Part shown: positions 26,362-35,807 of the stretch, piece by piece | Layout: each line of letters opens with the position of its first letter | Position numbering within the stretch: the stretch's first letter is position 1 | Source of the DNA: Maritalea sp051251695 | Lineage (GTDB): Bacteria; Pseudomonadota; Alphaproteobacteria; Rhizobiales; Devosiaceae | DNA length: 64,000 nt | Assembly: GCF_051251695.1 (NCBI RefSeq) | Contig: NZ_JBPOEU010000019.1 | Location: 1 to 64,000, forward strand | Reading direction: 5' to 3' | The notes under the pieces: model-generated | Seen by the model: only the letters and a program-made list of their open reading frames with translations | Told to the model about the DNA's origin: nothing | Databases searched by the model: none | Position numbers and translations under genes: made by a program

Positions 26362-26730
26362 CTAGAGCACCTCCGGCGCAAGCGAAACAATCTTCATGTG
26401 GTTCTTGGAACGCAATTCACGAGGAACTGGGCCAAAAATACGTGTGCCGATTGGCTCTTCACTAGTGTTCACCAAAACCGCTGCATTGCGGTCAAAACGG
26501 ATCGTAGTGCCATCAGGACGACGGATGTCTTTAGCTGTACGTACAACTACTGCACGCATAACTTGTCCCTTTTTAACACGGCCACGCGGAATAGCTTCTT
26601 TAACGGAAACAACAATAGTGTCGCCAACAGAAGCGTATTTACGCTTAGAGCCGCCCAGCACCTTGATGCACATAACACGACGCGCACCGGAATTATCCGC
26701 GACATCGAGATTCGTCTGCATCTGAATCAT
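26362..26730 (-). CDS. rplN: 50S ribosomal protein L14
   Basis: uL14, 122 residues from the ATG at 26730 (MIQMQTNLDVADNSGARR). Codons further upstream are in frame but are not part of the family. Ends with FGPVPRELRSKNHMKIVSLA, the normal C-terminus. A 76-base gap to rpsQ marks the S10/spc boundary; I saw no terminator in it. Confidence 0.98.
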   Translation of the reverse strand: MIQMQTNLDVADNSGARRVMCIKVLGGSKRKYASVGDTIVVSVKEAIPRGRVKKGQVMRAVVVRTAKDIRRPDGTTIRFDRNAAVLVNTSEEPIGTRIFGPVPRELRSKNHMKIVSLAPEVL

Positions 26731-26806
26731 GACTGGTAGCCTTCTTAATTGTCGGTTGGTGTAACCCAACCTCTACTTAAATCCAAATCCGAAATTCTGC
26801 ACTCAA

Positions 26807-27040
26807 TTAAGAGGCAGGAACAACGGTCCATCTTTTATTCTTCGAAATCGGCGCACATTCTTCGATTTGGACAATATCACCAGTTTTGGCAACATTAGCT
26901 TCATCGTGAGCCTGATATTTCTTTGAACGACGTACCACTTTTTTCAAAAGTGGGTGTGTGAATCGACGTTCGACGCGCACAACAATCGTTTTATCGTTCT
27001 TGTCAGAGACTACAGTCCCTTGCAATATACGCTTTGGCAT
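26807..27040 (-). CDS. rpsQ: 30S ribosomal protein S17
   Basis: uS17, 77 residues from the ATG at 27040 (MPKRILQGTVVSDKNDKTI), with GGAG upstream. The OB-fold core VVRVERRFTHPLLKKVVRRSKKY-type region and the GDIVQIEECAPISKNKRW end are conserved. Confidence 0.97.
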   Translation of the reverse strand: MPKRILQGTVVSDKNDKTIVVRVERRFTHPLLKKVVRRSKKYQAHDEANVAKTGDIVQIEECAPISKNKRWTVVPAS

Positions 27041-27050
27041 CAAGCCGCTC

Positions 27051-27248
27051 CTACTCGCCTGCTACGCTTTTTTCGCGCAGGATTGTTTTCACCCGTGCGA
27101 CGTCGCGGCGTACTTGCCGAATTCGCGCGGTATTTTCAAGCTGCTGAGTTGCACCTTGAAAGCGCAGATTGAACTGCTCTTTCTTAAGGTTTAACAATTC
27201 TTGGTTCAGCTCGTCTGCGGTTTTAGTCCGCACATCATTCGCATTCAT
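27051..27248 (-). CDS. rpmC: 50S ribosomal protein L29
   Basis: uL29, 65 residues, a helical hairpin located at the peptide tunnel exit. Recognised by LNQELLNLKKEQFNLRFQ and NTARIRQVRRDVARVKTIL. Ten bases separate it from rpsQ and twelve from rplP. Confidence 0.96.
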   Translation of the reverse strand: MNANDVRTKTADELNQELLNLKKEQFNLRFQGATQQLENTARIRQVRRDVARVKTILREKSVAGE

Positions 27249-27260
27249 CTCATCGATCCC

Positions 27261-27674
27261 TTAGTCGGCGATACGTGTAACAACACGTGTCTTGATCGGC
27301 AACTTCATTGCTGCTAGGCGCAAGGCTTCACGAGCAACTTCGTCCGACACACCGTCGATCTCAAACATGACCCGACCAGGTTTAACCCGAGCGGCCCAAT
27401 AATCTACAGAACCCTTACCTTTACCCATCCGGACTTCAGTAGGCTTAGAGCTTACTGGTACATCAGGGAAAATTCTGATCCATACTCGACCCGCCCGTTT
27501 CATATGGCGAGTCATTGCGCGACGAGCAGCCTCAATTTGGCGCGACGTCACACGTTCTGGCTCTTGTGCTTTAAGGCCGTGAGACCCAAAGTTCAAAGCG
27601 CTACCGCCTTTTGCAACACCGCGAATGCGGCCTTTATGCATTTTGCGGAATTTAGTGCGTTTAGGTTGCAACAT
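27261..27674 (-). CDS. rplP: 50S ribosomal protein L16
   Basis: uL16, 137 residues, starting MLQPKRTKFRKMHKGRIRG. It has AARRAMTRHMKRAGRVWIRI and the GKGKGSVDYWAARVKPGR loop that reaches toward the peptidyl transferase centre. Length is standard. Confidence 0.98.
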   Translation of the reverse strand: MLQPKRTKFRKMHKGRIRGVAKGGSALNFGSHGLKAQEPERVTSRQIEAARRAMTRHMKRAGRVWIRIFPDVPVSSKPTEVRMGKGKGSVDYWAARVKPGRVMFEIDGVSDEVAREALRLAAMKLPIKTRVVTRIAD

Positions 27675-27689
27675 TTTTCAATATGCTCC

Positions 27690-28406
27690 TTAACCGGCGT
27701 TCTGGCGACGCTGCTGACGCTGAGGTTTCTTATCCCCTGAGCCTTCAGTAGCACGACGTTCGTGTGCCATCGGATCATGTTCAAGAATTTCGCCTTTGAA
27801 AATCCAAACTTTAATACCGATAATGCCGAATGTTGTTTCGCCTTCTGCAGTACCATAGTCGATATCCGCACGCAAAGTGTGCAACGGAACCCGACCTTCA
27901 CGATACCATTCAGTCCGCGCAATATCAGCACCGCCCAAACGACCCGCAACATTCACTCGAATGCCTTGAGCGCCCATGCGCATTGCTGTTTGTACCGAAC
28001 GCTTCATTGCGCGTCGGAATGAAACCCGACGTTCAAGTTGCTGTGCGATACCTTGCGCAACCAAAGTTGCATCTGTTTCAGGCTTGCGAACTTCAACAAT
28101 GTTCAAGTGCACTTCTGAATCTGTAAACTTACGTACTTTTGCACGAAGCTTTTCAATGTCAGCGCCCTTTTTACCGATCACGATACCAGGACGGGCTGTG
28201 TGAATAGACACACGACACTTCCGGTGAGGACGCTCGATAACGATCTTAGATACCGCAGCTTGTTTGAGTGTTTCCTCAAGCATTTTGCGGATCTTCAAAT
28301 CTTCTTGCAACAACGTTCCGAATTCGCCTTTGTTGGCGTACCAGCGGCTGTCCCAAGTGCGGTTTACGCCAAGGCGAAAACCAATTGGATTGATCTTATG
28401 GCCCAT
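27690..28406 (-). CDS. rpsC: 30S ribosomal protein S3
   Basis: uS3, 238 residues. The KH domain carries the GxxG-type loop in RPGIVIGKKGADIEKLR, and the C-terminal domain has MRMGAQGIRVNVAGRLGGAD. The tail is basic and glutamine-rich (KKPQRQQRRQNAG). Its ATG overlaps the stop of rplV by one base. Confidence 0.98.
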   Translation of the reverse strand: MGHKINPIGFRLGVNRTWDSRWYANKGEFGTLLQEDLKIRKMLEETLKQAAVSKIVIERPHRKCRVSIHTARPGIVIGKKGADIEKLRAKVRKFTDSEVHLNIVEVRKPETDATLVAQGIAQQLERRVSFRRAMKRSVQTAMRMGAQGIRVNVAGRLGGADIARTEWYREGRVPLHTLRADIDYGTAEGETTFGIIGIKVWIFKGEILEHDPMAHERRATEGSGDKKPQRQQRRQNAG

Positions 28407-28786
28407 TATGCGGCCTCCTCAACTTCACGCACAACGATTGTCAAGTGTGAGAAAGGTTTCAAAATCTTTCCTACACGACCACGTGCACGCGGACGAAAAC
28501 GTTTCATCACAAGCGATTTGCCGACATATGCTTCAGCAACAACCAATGCGTCTGTATCCAGACCGTGGTTGTTCTCCGCATTGGCAATGGCGCTTTCCAA
28601 TGTCTTTTTCACGTCTTTTGCAATCCGCTTAGGAGAGAAAGTCAATTCAGCCAAGGCCTTTTCAACTTTCTTACCACGGATGGTAGTTGCAACGAGGTTC
28701 AGCTTTTGAGGGCTGGTGCGCACTTGGCGCAACACTGCTCGTGCCTCGTTGTCTTTAAGCGAACGTTCCCGCTTTGCCTTACCCAT
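28406..28786 (-). CDS. rplV: 50S ribosomal protein L22
   Basis: uL22, 126 residues; its beta-hairpin lines the exit tunnel where erythromycin-resistance mutations occur in other species. Seen features are VRTSPQKLNLVATTIRGK and KRFRPRARGRVGKILKPFSH. It joins rpsC with a one-base overlap and follows rpsS by 2 bases. Confidence 0.97.
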   Translation of the reverse strand: MGKAKRERSLKDNEARAVLRQVRTSPQKLNLVATTIRGKKVEKALAELTFSPKRIAKDVKKTLESAIANAENNHGLDTDALVVAEAYVGKSLVMKRFRPRARGRVGKILKPFSHLTIVVREVEEAA

Positions 28787-28788
28787 CG

Positions 28789-29067
28789 TTACTTCCTCTT
28801 CGCCTTCTTATCGGCGCCGTGTCCGTAATATGTCCGGGTCGGAGAGAATTCGCCAAACTTGTGGCCAATCATCTCTTCGCTAATATTAACAGGCACGTGT
28901 TTCTGGCCGTTATAAACACCAAAGGTCAATCCAACAAACTGAGGCAAAATAGTAGAGCGACGGCTCCAGATTTTGATAACCTCGTTGCGGCCGCCTTCGC
29001 GGACCTTCTCGGCTTTTTTGATCAGATATCCGTCTACAAACGGACCTTTCCAAACAGAACGTGTCAT
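28789..29067 (-). CDS. rpsS: 30S ribosomal protein S19
   Basis: uS19, 92 residues, starting MTRSVWKGPFVDGYLIKKAE and containing WSRRSTILPQFVGLTFGVYN and GHKFGEFSPTRTYYGHG, all conserved. Five bases after rplB. Confidence 0.98.
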   Translation of the reverse strand: MTRSVWKGPFVDGYLIKKAEKVREGGRNEVIKIWSRRSTILPQFVGLTFGVYNGQKHVPVNISEEMIGHKFGEFSPTRTYYGHGADKKAKRK

Positions 29068-29072
29068 TTGAC

Positions 29073-29912
29073 CTACCTGCCCTTCTTCTGATGACGTGAA
29101 CGAACAATGAATTTGTCCGTGGATTTATTTGAGCGTGTACGCTTGCCCTTAGTTGGTTTACCCCAAGGTGTCACTGGGTGACGACCACCAGAAGTACGAC
29201 CTTCACCACCACCGTGTGGGTGATCAACCGGGTTCATTGCAACACCACGAACACTTGGACGTTTACCCAACCAGCGATTACGGCCAGCTTTACCAATATT
29301 TGTGTTCGAATGGTCGGCGTTTGAAACCGCACCAACAGTTGCCATACAAGAACCAGGAACAAGACGTTGTTCACCAGAACCCAAGCGAAGAATTGCCATT
29401 CCTTGGTCACGGCCAACATACTGAACATAAGTTCCAGCTGAACGCGCCATTTGGCCACCCTTCAAGGGCTTCATCTCAACATTGTGTACGATCGTACCCA
29501 CTGGCATACGCTCAAGTGGCATCGCATTACCTGGCTTCACATCAACCGCATTGCGTGAGGCGACAACTTTATCACCAGCACCCAAGCGCTGTGGCGCCAA
29601 GATATAAACTTGTTCACCGTCTTCATAGTTCACAAGCGCGATGAAGGCTGTACGGTTTGGATCATATTCCAAACGCTCAACAGTACCAACAACGTCATAC
29701 TTGCGACGTTTGAAGTCGATCAAACGGTATGACCGCTTAACACCGCCACCTTGGCGACGCATAGTGATGCGACCAGAATTATTTCGACCACCCTTGTTCG
29801 TCAAACCAGACGTCAACTTCTTGACCGGGCCGCCCTTGTGTAGTTCAGAGCGATCAATACCGACCAAAGCACGTTGGCTTGGCGTGGTGGGATTATAATG
29901 CTTCAAAGCCAT
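29073..29912 (-). CDS. rplB: 50S ribosomal protein L2
   Basis: uL2, 279 residues, the primary protein near the peptidyl transferase centre. The C-terminal region has GVAMNPVDHPHGGGEGRTSG with the histidine known to matter for activity in E. coli, followed by PVTPWGKPTKGKRTRSNK. The N-terminal RRQGGGVKRSYRLIDFKR segment is intact. Confidence 0.98.
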   Translation of the reverse strand: MALKHYNPTTPSQRALVGIDRSELHKGGPVKKLTSGLTNKGGRNNSGRITMRRQGGGVKRSYRLIDFKRRKYDVVGTVERLEYDPNRTAFIALVNYEDGEQVYILAPQRLGAGDKVVASRNAVDVKPGNAMPLERMPVGTIVHNVEMKPLKGGQMARSAGTYVQYVGRDQGMAILRLGSGEQRLVPGSCMATVGAVSNADHSNTNIGKAGRNRWLGKRPSVRGVAMNPVDHPHGGGEGRTSGGRHPVTPWGKPTKGKRTRSNKSTDKFIVRSRHQKKGR

Positions 29913-29930
29913 TTTTTAATCGTCCCTACC

Positions 29931-30224
29931 CTAAAGTCCGGTTGAAAGGTCAATAGACTGACCTTCTACCAAAGTTACGATGGCCTTCTTAACGTCTTTA
30001 CGTTGACCAACACGGCCCTTAAAACGTTTTTCTTTGCCTTTGCGGATCAGCGTGTTGACCGCTTGTACCTTTACAGAGAACAAACCTTCAACAGCAGCCT
30101 TAATTTCAGGCTTAGTCGCGTCAATCGCCACGTCAAAAACAACTTGGTTATGCTCGGAAGCAATAGTTGATTTCTCTGTCACAACTGGGTTGCGAATAAT
30201 GTTGTATGCGCGTTCAGTGCTCAT
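29931..30224 (-). CDS. rplW: 50S ribosomal protein L23
   Basis: uL23, 97 residues, at the tunnel exit where trigger factor and SRP dock. Recognised by IIRNPVVTEKSTIASEHNQ and VQAVNTLIRKGKEKRFKGR. Its start overlaps the end of rplD by 4 bases. Confidence 0.97.
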   Translation of the reverse strand: MSTERAYNIIRNPVVTEKSTIASEHNQVVFDVAIDATKPEIKAAVEGLFSVKVQAVNTLIRKGKEKRFKGRVGQRKDVKKAIVTLVEGQSIDLSTGL

Positions 30225-30841
30225 GAGAAACGTGCCTCCAAGCTTTCCAATGCCGCTTTGGTCAAGACCAATTTAGTGCGACGAAGGATGTCATAAACGT
30301 TGATACCTTGAGCCGGCAAAACATCGATATGCATGATGTTGCTTGCTGCACGAGAGAAGTTCTCGTCCAATTCAGCGCCACCGATAATCAATGCATTGTC
30401 AAAACCAAGTGCGCCAAAAGACTTCAGTAGTGCAGCAGTCTTAGGCTCTTTTGCTTCGGCTTTATCAAGAATGACCAAGTCACCAGATTTTGCTTTGGTA
30501 GACAAAGCATGTTTTAGCGCCATGGCACGAACTTTTTTCGGCAAATCAATCGCATGTGAACGAGTAACCGGACCAAAAGCACGACCACCACCACGGAACT
30601 GAGGAACCTTACGGTTACCGTGACGCGCGCCACCTGAACCTTTTTGGCGTACGAACTTCTTGGTTGTTCCGCGAATATCGGAACGACCTTTAGTTTCGTG
30701 CGTACCAGCCATTTTTTTCAACTGCTGATAACGAACCATACGGTGCAAAATGTCTGCGCGTGGCTCTAGACCAAACACGTCATCTGCAAGCTCAACTTTA
30801 CCAGCTGCTTTACCTTCAAGAGTTGTTACTGACAATTCCAT
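30221..30841 (-). CDS. rplD: 50S ribosomal protein L4
   Basis: uL4, 206 residues, with the long tunnel-reaching loop GTTKKFVRQKGSGGARHGNR and GGGRAFGPVTRSHAIDLPKK. In E. coli L4 also represses its own S10 operon; the long form of that control cannot be confirmed here. It overlaps rplC by one base and rplW by 4. Confidence 0.98.
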   Translation of the reverse strand: MELSVTTLEGKAAGKVELADDVFGLEPRADILHRMVRYQQLKKMAGTHETKGRSDIRGTTKKFVRQKGSGGARHGNRKVPQFRGGGRAFGPVTRSHAIDLPKKVRAMALKHALSTKAKSGDLVILDKAEAKEPKTAALLKSFGALGFDNALIIGGAELDENFSRAASNIMHIDVLPAQGINVYDILRRTKLVLTKAALESLEARFS

Positions 30842-31566
30842 TATTCAGCGCCCCCTTCTTGAACTTCTGCTGCTGGTGTAGCTGCTGCTTCAATTGCTTT
30901 GAATGAACCAGGTGTTGGTGCATCCGAAGGAATTGCTTTTTTAACAGCGTCGCGAACCATAATCCAACCGCCTTTTGAGCCTGGCACAGCACCCTGAACC
31001 ATGATCAAGCCACGATCTACATCGGTCTTAATCACTTTAAGGTTCTGAGTAGTTGAACGAACAGCACCCATATGACCAGCCATCTTCTTACCTTTGAAGA
31101 CTTTACCTGGATCTTGACACTGACCGGTCGCACCATGTGCACGGTGAGAGATAGAAACACCGTGAGTAGCACGCATGCCGCTAAAGTTGTGACGCTTCAT
31201 CGCACCGGCAAAACCCTTACCGATTGAAGTACCAGACACGTCAACCAACTGACCGATATTAAAGTGGTCGGCCAACATTTCGGCGCCCACATCAATCATG
31301 TTGCTTTCCGTTACCCGGAATTCAGCCAGCTTGCGCTTAGGCTCAACTTTAGCAACCGCGAAATGGCCACGGCCAGCTCGAGTTACATTCTTTACTTTGG
31401 CCGTACCAGCACCCAATTGGAGCGCTGTATAACCATCTTTGTCCGCCGTCCGCTGAGCGACAACTTGGCAGTTCTGAAGACCGAGAACCGTTACAGGGAT
31501 GTCTTGTCCATCTTCTGTAAAGATCCGGGTCATGCCCAGCTTCTGTGCGATCACACCTGAACGCAT
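30841..31566 (-). CDS. rplC: 50S ribosomal protein L3
   Basis: uL3, 241 residues. The central loop GATGQCQDPGKVFKGKKMAG contains the glutamine that PrmB methylates in E. coli. The C-terminal tail (IEAAATPAAEVQEGGAE) is an alphaproteobacterial extension. It lies 24 bases after rpsJ. Confidence 0.98.
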   Translation of the reverse strand: MRSGVIAQKLGMTRIFTEDGQDIPVTVLGLQNCQVVAQRTADKDGYTALQLGAGTAKVKNVTRAGRGHFAVAKVEPKRKLAEFRVTESNMIDVGAEMLADHFNIGQLVDVSGTSIGKGFAGAMKRHNFSGMRATHGVSISHRAHGATGQCQDPGKVFKGKKMAGHMGAVRSTTQNLKVIKTDVDRGLIMVQGAVPGSKGGWIMVRDAVKKAIPSDAPTPGSFKAIEAAATPAAEVQEGGAE

Positions 31567-31590
31567 CGGTTTACACCTTTTTCTTTTATC

Positions 31591-31899
31591 TTAAAGTTTG
31601 ATCTCGACGTCCACACCGGCCGCCAAGTCTAACTTCATGAGTGCATCCACTGTCTGTGGAGTAGGCTCAACAATGTCCAAAAGACGCTTGTGAGTCCGAA
31701 TTTCAAATTGTTCGCGGCTCTTTTTATTAACGTGCGGCGAACGGTTGACAGTGTATTTGTCAATTCGTGTTGGCAATGGGATCGGGCCACGAACTTGAGC
31801 GCCTGTGCGCTTAGCAGTGTTTACGATCTCACTCGTTGAACTATCGAGTACTCGATGGTCGAACGCTTTAAGCCGGATACGAATGTTTTGACCATTCAT
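31591..31899 (-). CDS. rpsJ: 30S ribosomal protein S10
   Basis: uS10, 102 residues, starting MNGQNIRIRLKAFDHRVLDS and containing RSPHVNKKSREQFEIRTHKR. It begins the S10 group, 66 bases after tuf. S10 is also the NusE partner of NusB in antitermination. Confidence 0.98.
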   Translation of the reverse strand: MNGQNIRIRLKAFDHRVLDSSTSEIVNTAKRTGAQVRGPIPLPTRIDKYTVNRSPHVNKKSREQFEIRTHKRLLDIVEPTPQTVDALMKLDLAAGVDVEIKL

Positions 31900-31965
31900 G
31901 TCGATGCTTCCTAAAAATACGCGTCAGCGGCACGTTGAAAACGCGCCGCCTATGCGCTGTTAAAT

Positions 31966-33156
31966 CTACTCGATGATTTTTGAAACGACGCCGGCACCAA
32001 CGGTACGGCCACCTTCACGAATAGCGAAGCGCAGTTGAGCTTCCATCGCGATCGGTACGATCAATTCAACATTCATCTCAACACGGTCACCAGGCATCAC
32101 CATTTCGGTGCCTTCTGGCAAAGTCACAACACCAGTCACGTCAGTTGTACGGAAGTAGAACTGTGGACGGTAGTTGTCAAAGAATGGCGTATGACGACCA
32201 CCCTCGTCTTTCGTCAGAATAATCGCTTCACCAATGAACTTGGTGTGCGGCGTTACTGAACCTGGCTTACAAAGAACTTGGCCACGCTCAACTTGCTCAC
32301 GATCAACACCACGGATCAAAGCACCGATATTGTCGCCAGCTTCTCCGCTGTCGAGCAACTTACGGAACATTTCAACACCAGTAACTGTTGTTTTCTGTGT
32401 GTCTTTAATGCCAACGATTTCAACTTCTTCGCCAACTTTAACAATGCCACGCTCAACACGACCGGTAACAACTGTACCACGGCCAGAAATTGAGAACACA
32501 TCTTCAATTGGCATCAAAAATGGCTGATCAACAGGACGTGCTGGTGTTGGGATAAACTCATCAACAGCCGCCATCAACTCAAGAATTTTGTTCTTGCCGA
32601 TTTCGTCATCACGACCTTCAAGCGCTGCCAAAGCAGAACCTGCAATAATCGGAATGTCGTCACCAGGGAATTCATAAGAAGAAAGAAGCTCACGAACTTC
32701 CATTTCAACCAATTCCAAAAGCTCTTCGTCATCAACTTGATCAACTTTGTTCAAGAAAACAACAAGCGCTGGAACACCAACCTGACGGGCAAGAAGAATG
32801 TGCTCACGTGTTTGAGGCATAGGGCCATCAGCTGCGTTAACAACCAAAATCCCGCCATCCATTTGCGCCGCACCAGTGATCATGTTTTTCACATAATCAG
32901 CGTGACCCGGGCAATCAACGTGTGCGTAGTGACGATTGTCTGTCTCATACTCAACGTGAGCAGTAGAAATCGTAATACCACGTGCTTTTTCTTCTGGCGC
33001 TTTGTCAATCTCGTCAAACGCCGTAGCAACACCACCTTGAGCCTCAGCCAATACTTTCGTAATCGCTGCTGTCAATGTTGTCTTGCCGTGGTCAACGTGA
33101 CCAATCGTTCCAATGTTTACGTGCGGCTTGTTCCGCTCAAACTTTTCCTTCGCCAT
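31966..33156 (-). CDS. tuf: Elongation factor Tu, copy 1
   Basis: The 396-residue GTPase delivers aminoacyl-tRNA to the ribosome. G1 motif GHVDHGKTT (residues 18-26), DCPGHADYVKNM (G3), NKVD (G4) and the effector region RGITISTAHVEYE are all present. It lies 51 bases after fusA, as the last gene of the str group. By eye the coding sequence is identical to the second copy at 54395-55585, while the flanks on both sides differ. Confidence 0.98.
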   Translation of the reverse strand: MAKEKFERNKPHVNIGTIGHVDHGKTTLTAAITKVLAEAQGGVATAFDEIDKAPEEKARGITISTAHVEYETDNRHYAHVDCPGHADYVKNMITGAAQMDGGILVVNAADGPMPQTREHILLARQVGVPALVVFLNKVDQVDDEELLELVEMEVRELLSSYEFPGDDIPIIAGSALAALEGRDDEIGKNKILELMAAVDEFIPTPARPVDQPFLMPIEDVFSISGRGTVVTGRVERGIVKVGEEVEIVGIKDTQKTTVTGVEMFRKLLDSGEAGDNIGALIRGVDREQVERGQVLCKPGSVTPHTKFIGEAIILTKDEGGRHTPFFDNYRPQFYFRTTDVTGVVTLPEGTEMVMPGDRVEMNVELIVPIAMEAQLRFAIREGGRTVGAGVVSKIIE

Positions 33157-33207
33157 ATCGCTCTCTCCGTATTTCGTATCAGCGTAGTGCTGGCGTTAAA
33201 CTCAAAA

Positions 33208-35301
33208 TTAACTGGCGCTTTGCGCCACAACTTCATCAGCCACTTGTTGTGGCACTTGTGCGTAGTGATCAAACACCATGCTAAACTGGGCACGACCTTG
33301 GCTCATTGAGCGCAATGTATTCACATAACCAAACATGTTGGCCAATGGAACGAATGCATCAATAACCGTAGCATTGCCACGCATGTCTTGACCTTGAACC
33401 TGACCACGACGTGAAGTCAGATCACCAATAATTGAACCGGTATATTCTTCAGGACTAACCGCTTCCACTTTCATGATCGGTTCGAGAAGTTTCGGTCCAG
33501 CCATCTTAATAGCTTCACGGAAACCAGCACGACCGGCCAATTCAAACGCCATCACAGATGAGTCAACATCATGATATGCGCCGTCTTTCAAAGTGAACTT
33601 AACGTCAACCAATGGGAAACCAGCAATTGGACCGGATGCCATGATAGACTTCGCACCTTTGTGAACACCTGGAATGTATTCTTTAGGAACGTTACCACCA
33701 GTAACAGTGTCGTTAAACTCTAGACCCACGCCTGGTTCACCAGGTTCAATTGTGAACTTGATGCGCGCAAACTGACCAGAACCACCAGATTGTTTCTTGT
33801 GGGTATAGTCGTGATCTGCAACCTTGGTGATTGTCTCCCGGTATGCCACTTGAGGCTGACCAATATTCGCTTCAACGCCAAATTCGCGCTTCATACGATC
33901 CACAAGAATGTCGAGGTGCAACTCGCCCATACCTGAGATAATTGTTTGGCCGCTCTCTTCGTCTGATTTCACCCGGAAACTTGGATCTTCAGCAGCAAGA
34001 CGATTAAGCGCGAGGCCCATCTTTTCTTGGTCAGCTTTAGTCTTTGGCTCCACAGCAATATCAATAACTGGATCTGGGAATTCCATGCGCTCAAGAATTA
34101 CTTTTGAATTCGGGGCACAAAGAGTGTCGCCAGTTGTTGTGTCCTTAAGACCAACGATAGCAACAATATCACCAGCATAAGCGTTTTGAATTTGTTCGCG
34201 GCTGTTTGAGTGCATCTCAAACATACGACCAACACGCTCCTTTTTCTCTTTAACTGTGTTCTCTACAGCAGAACCAGCTTCAAGCGTACCAGAGTAAATA
34301 CGACAGAATGTCAATGAACCCATGTGAGGATCGTTAGCAATCTTAAACGCAAGCATTGAAAATGGCTCATCATCAGAAGCATGACGTGTAACAGGTTCTT
34401 CAGTGCGCACGTCAATACCAGTGATAGCTGGAATATCGATGGGAGACGGCAAGTAATCAACCACAGCATCAAGAAGAGGCTGTACACCCTTGTTCTTAAA
34501 GGCAGAACCACAGAATACTGGGTAGAAAGCTACGTCGATTGTACCCTTACGAACCAATTCACGGATCTTATCGTTAGAAGGCATCACGCCTTCCAAATAA
34601 GCTTCCATTGCAGCTTCGTCTTGATCAACAACAGTCTCGATCAACAATTCACGAAATTCAACAGCTTTGTCTTTCAAGTCGTCAGGGATTTCAACAACAT
34701 CCCATTCAGCGCCAAGCGCTTCAGACTTCCAAACAAGAGCGTTCATCTCAATAAGATCAACAACACCAGCAAATTCGTTTTCAGCACCGATTGGCAACTG
34801 CATAACAACTGGAATAGCACCCAAGCGCTTTTTGATCATATCTACAGAGTTGTAGAAATCAGCGCCGATTTTGTCCATTTTATTGACAAAAACCATGCGC
34901 GGCACGTTGTACTTATCAGCTTGACGCCAAACAGTTTCGGTTTGTGGCTCAACACCTGCGTTCGCATCAAGCAATGCAACCGCGCCATCAAGAACACGCA
35001 GTGAACGTTCAACTTCAATCGTGAAATCAACGTGTCCTGGTGTATCAATAATGTTGAAGCGACGTTTTTTGCCGTCACGACCAGGCCAGAATGTAGTTGT
35101 TGCAGCAGAGGTAATTGTTATGCCCCGCTCCTGCTCTTGCTCCATCCAGTCCATGGTTGCAGCGCCATCGTGCACTTCACCAATCTTGTGGCTTTTACCG
35201 GTGTAATAAAGGATCCGCTCAGTCGTTGTGGTTTTACCCGCATCGATGTGCGCCATGATACCGAAATTGCGATAGTCTTCGATCTTATATTCGCGAGACA
35301 T
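33208..35301 (-). CDS. fusA: Elongation factor G
   Basis: EF-G, 697 residues, catalyses translocation. It shows G1 AHIDAGKTTTTERILYYTG, G3 DTPGHVDFTIEVERSLR, G4 NKMDKIGADF and the domain IV tip region SGGSGQFARIKFTIEP, with MGELHLDILVDRMKREF in domain III/IV. Full length, no unusual insertion. Twenty-one bases after rpsG. Confidence 0.98.
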   Translation of the reverse strand: MSREYKIEDYRNFGIMAHIDAGKTTTTERILYYTGKSHKIGEVHDGAATMDWMEQEQERGITITSAATTTFWPGRDGKKRRFNIIDTPGHVDFTIEVERSLRVLDGAVALLDANAGVEPQTETVWRQADKYNVPRMVFVNKMDKIGADFYNSVDMIKKRLGAIPVVMQLPIGAENEFAGVVDLIEMNALVWKSEALGAEWDVVEIPDDLKDKAVEFRELLIETVVDQDEAAMEAYLEGVMPSNDKIRELVRKGTIDVAFYPVFCGSAFKNKGVQPLLDAVVDYLPSPIDIPAITGIDVRTEEPVTRHASDDEPFSMLAFKIANDPHMGSLTFCRIYSGTLEAGSAVENTVKEKKERVGRMFEMHSNSREQIQNAYAGDIVAIVGLKDTTTGDTLCAPNSKVILERMEFPDPVIDIAVEPKTKADQEKMGLALNRLAAEDPSFRVKSDEESGQTIISGMGELHLDILVDRMKREFGVEANIGQPQVAYRETITKVADHDYTHKKQSGGSGQFARIKFTIEPGEPGVGLEFNDTVTGGNVPKEYIPGVHKGAKSIMASGPIAGFPLVDVKFTLKDGAYHDVDSSVMAFELAGRAGFREAIKMAGPKLLEPIMKVEAVSPEEYTGSIIGDLTSRRGQVQGQDMRGNATVIDAFVPLANMFGYVNTLRSMSQGRAQFSMVFDHYAQVPQQVADEVVAQSAS

Positions 35302-35322
35302 AATCGTGATACCCTTTTCGCT

Positions 35323-35793
35323 CTACCAGCGGTAGTGTGAGAATGCACGGTTGGCATCAGCCATCCGGTGCGTATCTTCACGTTTTTTAACAGCTTGGCC
35401 GCGACCGTTAAGGGCGTCCATTAGCTCACCTGACAAACGATCAACCATTGTGTTTTCACCACGGCCGCGAGCAGCAATAATCAACCAACGAATGGCCAAA
35501 GCTTGCTGACGCTCAGTCCGCACTTCCACAGGCACCTGATAAGTCGCACCACCAACACGGCGAGAACGAACCTCAACCGCTGGGCGAATATTATCCAAAG
35601 CCGTGTGGAACACACCAACTGGATCTTGTTTCGTACGCTCTTCGACCAAGTCGAATGCACCGTAAACAATACGCTCTGCTGCTGACTTTTTGCCATCAAT
35701 CATGAGCGAGTTCATAAATTTCGTAACGACTAGGTCACCGAACTTTGGATCCGGGTTGACTTCTCGTTTTTCTGCGCGATGTCGACGTGACAT
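35323..35793 (-). CDS. rpsG: 30S ribosomal protein S7
   Basis: uS7, 156 residues, starting MSRRHRAEKREVNPDPKFGD and containing VGGATYQVPVEVRTERQQAL and the C-terminal RMADANRAFSHYRW. Standard length for the short form. It sits 14 bases after rpsL. In E. coli S7 represses the str operon. Confidence 0.98.
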   Translation of the reverse strand: MSRRHRAEKREVNPDPKFGDLVVTKFMNSLMIDGKKSAAERIVYGAFDLVEERTKQDPVGVFHTALDNIRPAVEVRSRRVGGATYQVPVEVRTERQQALAIRWLIIAARGRGENTMVDRLSGELMDALNGRGQAVKKREDTHRMADANRAFSHYRW

Positions 35794-35807
35794 ATTACAA
35801 CAGCTCC

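Noticed and set aside
32737..33309. 190-codon plus-strand frame opposite tuf, repeated at 55166-55732
   Set aside because: It exists twice only because tuf is duplicated; it diverges as soon as tuf ends.
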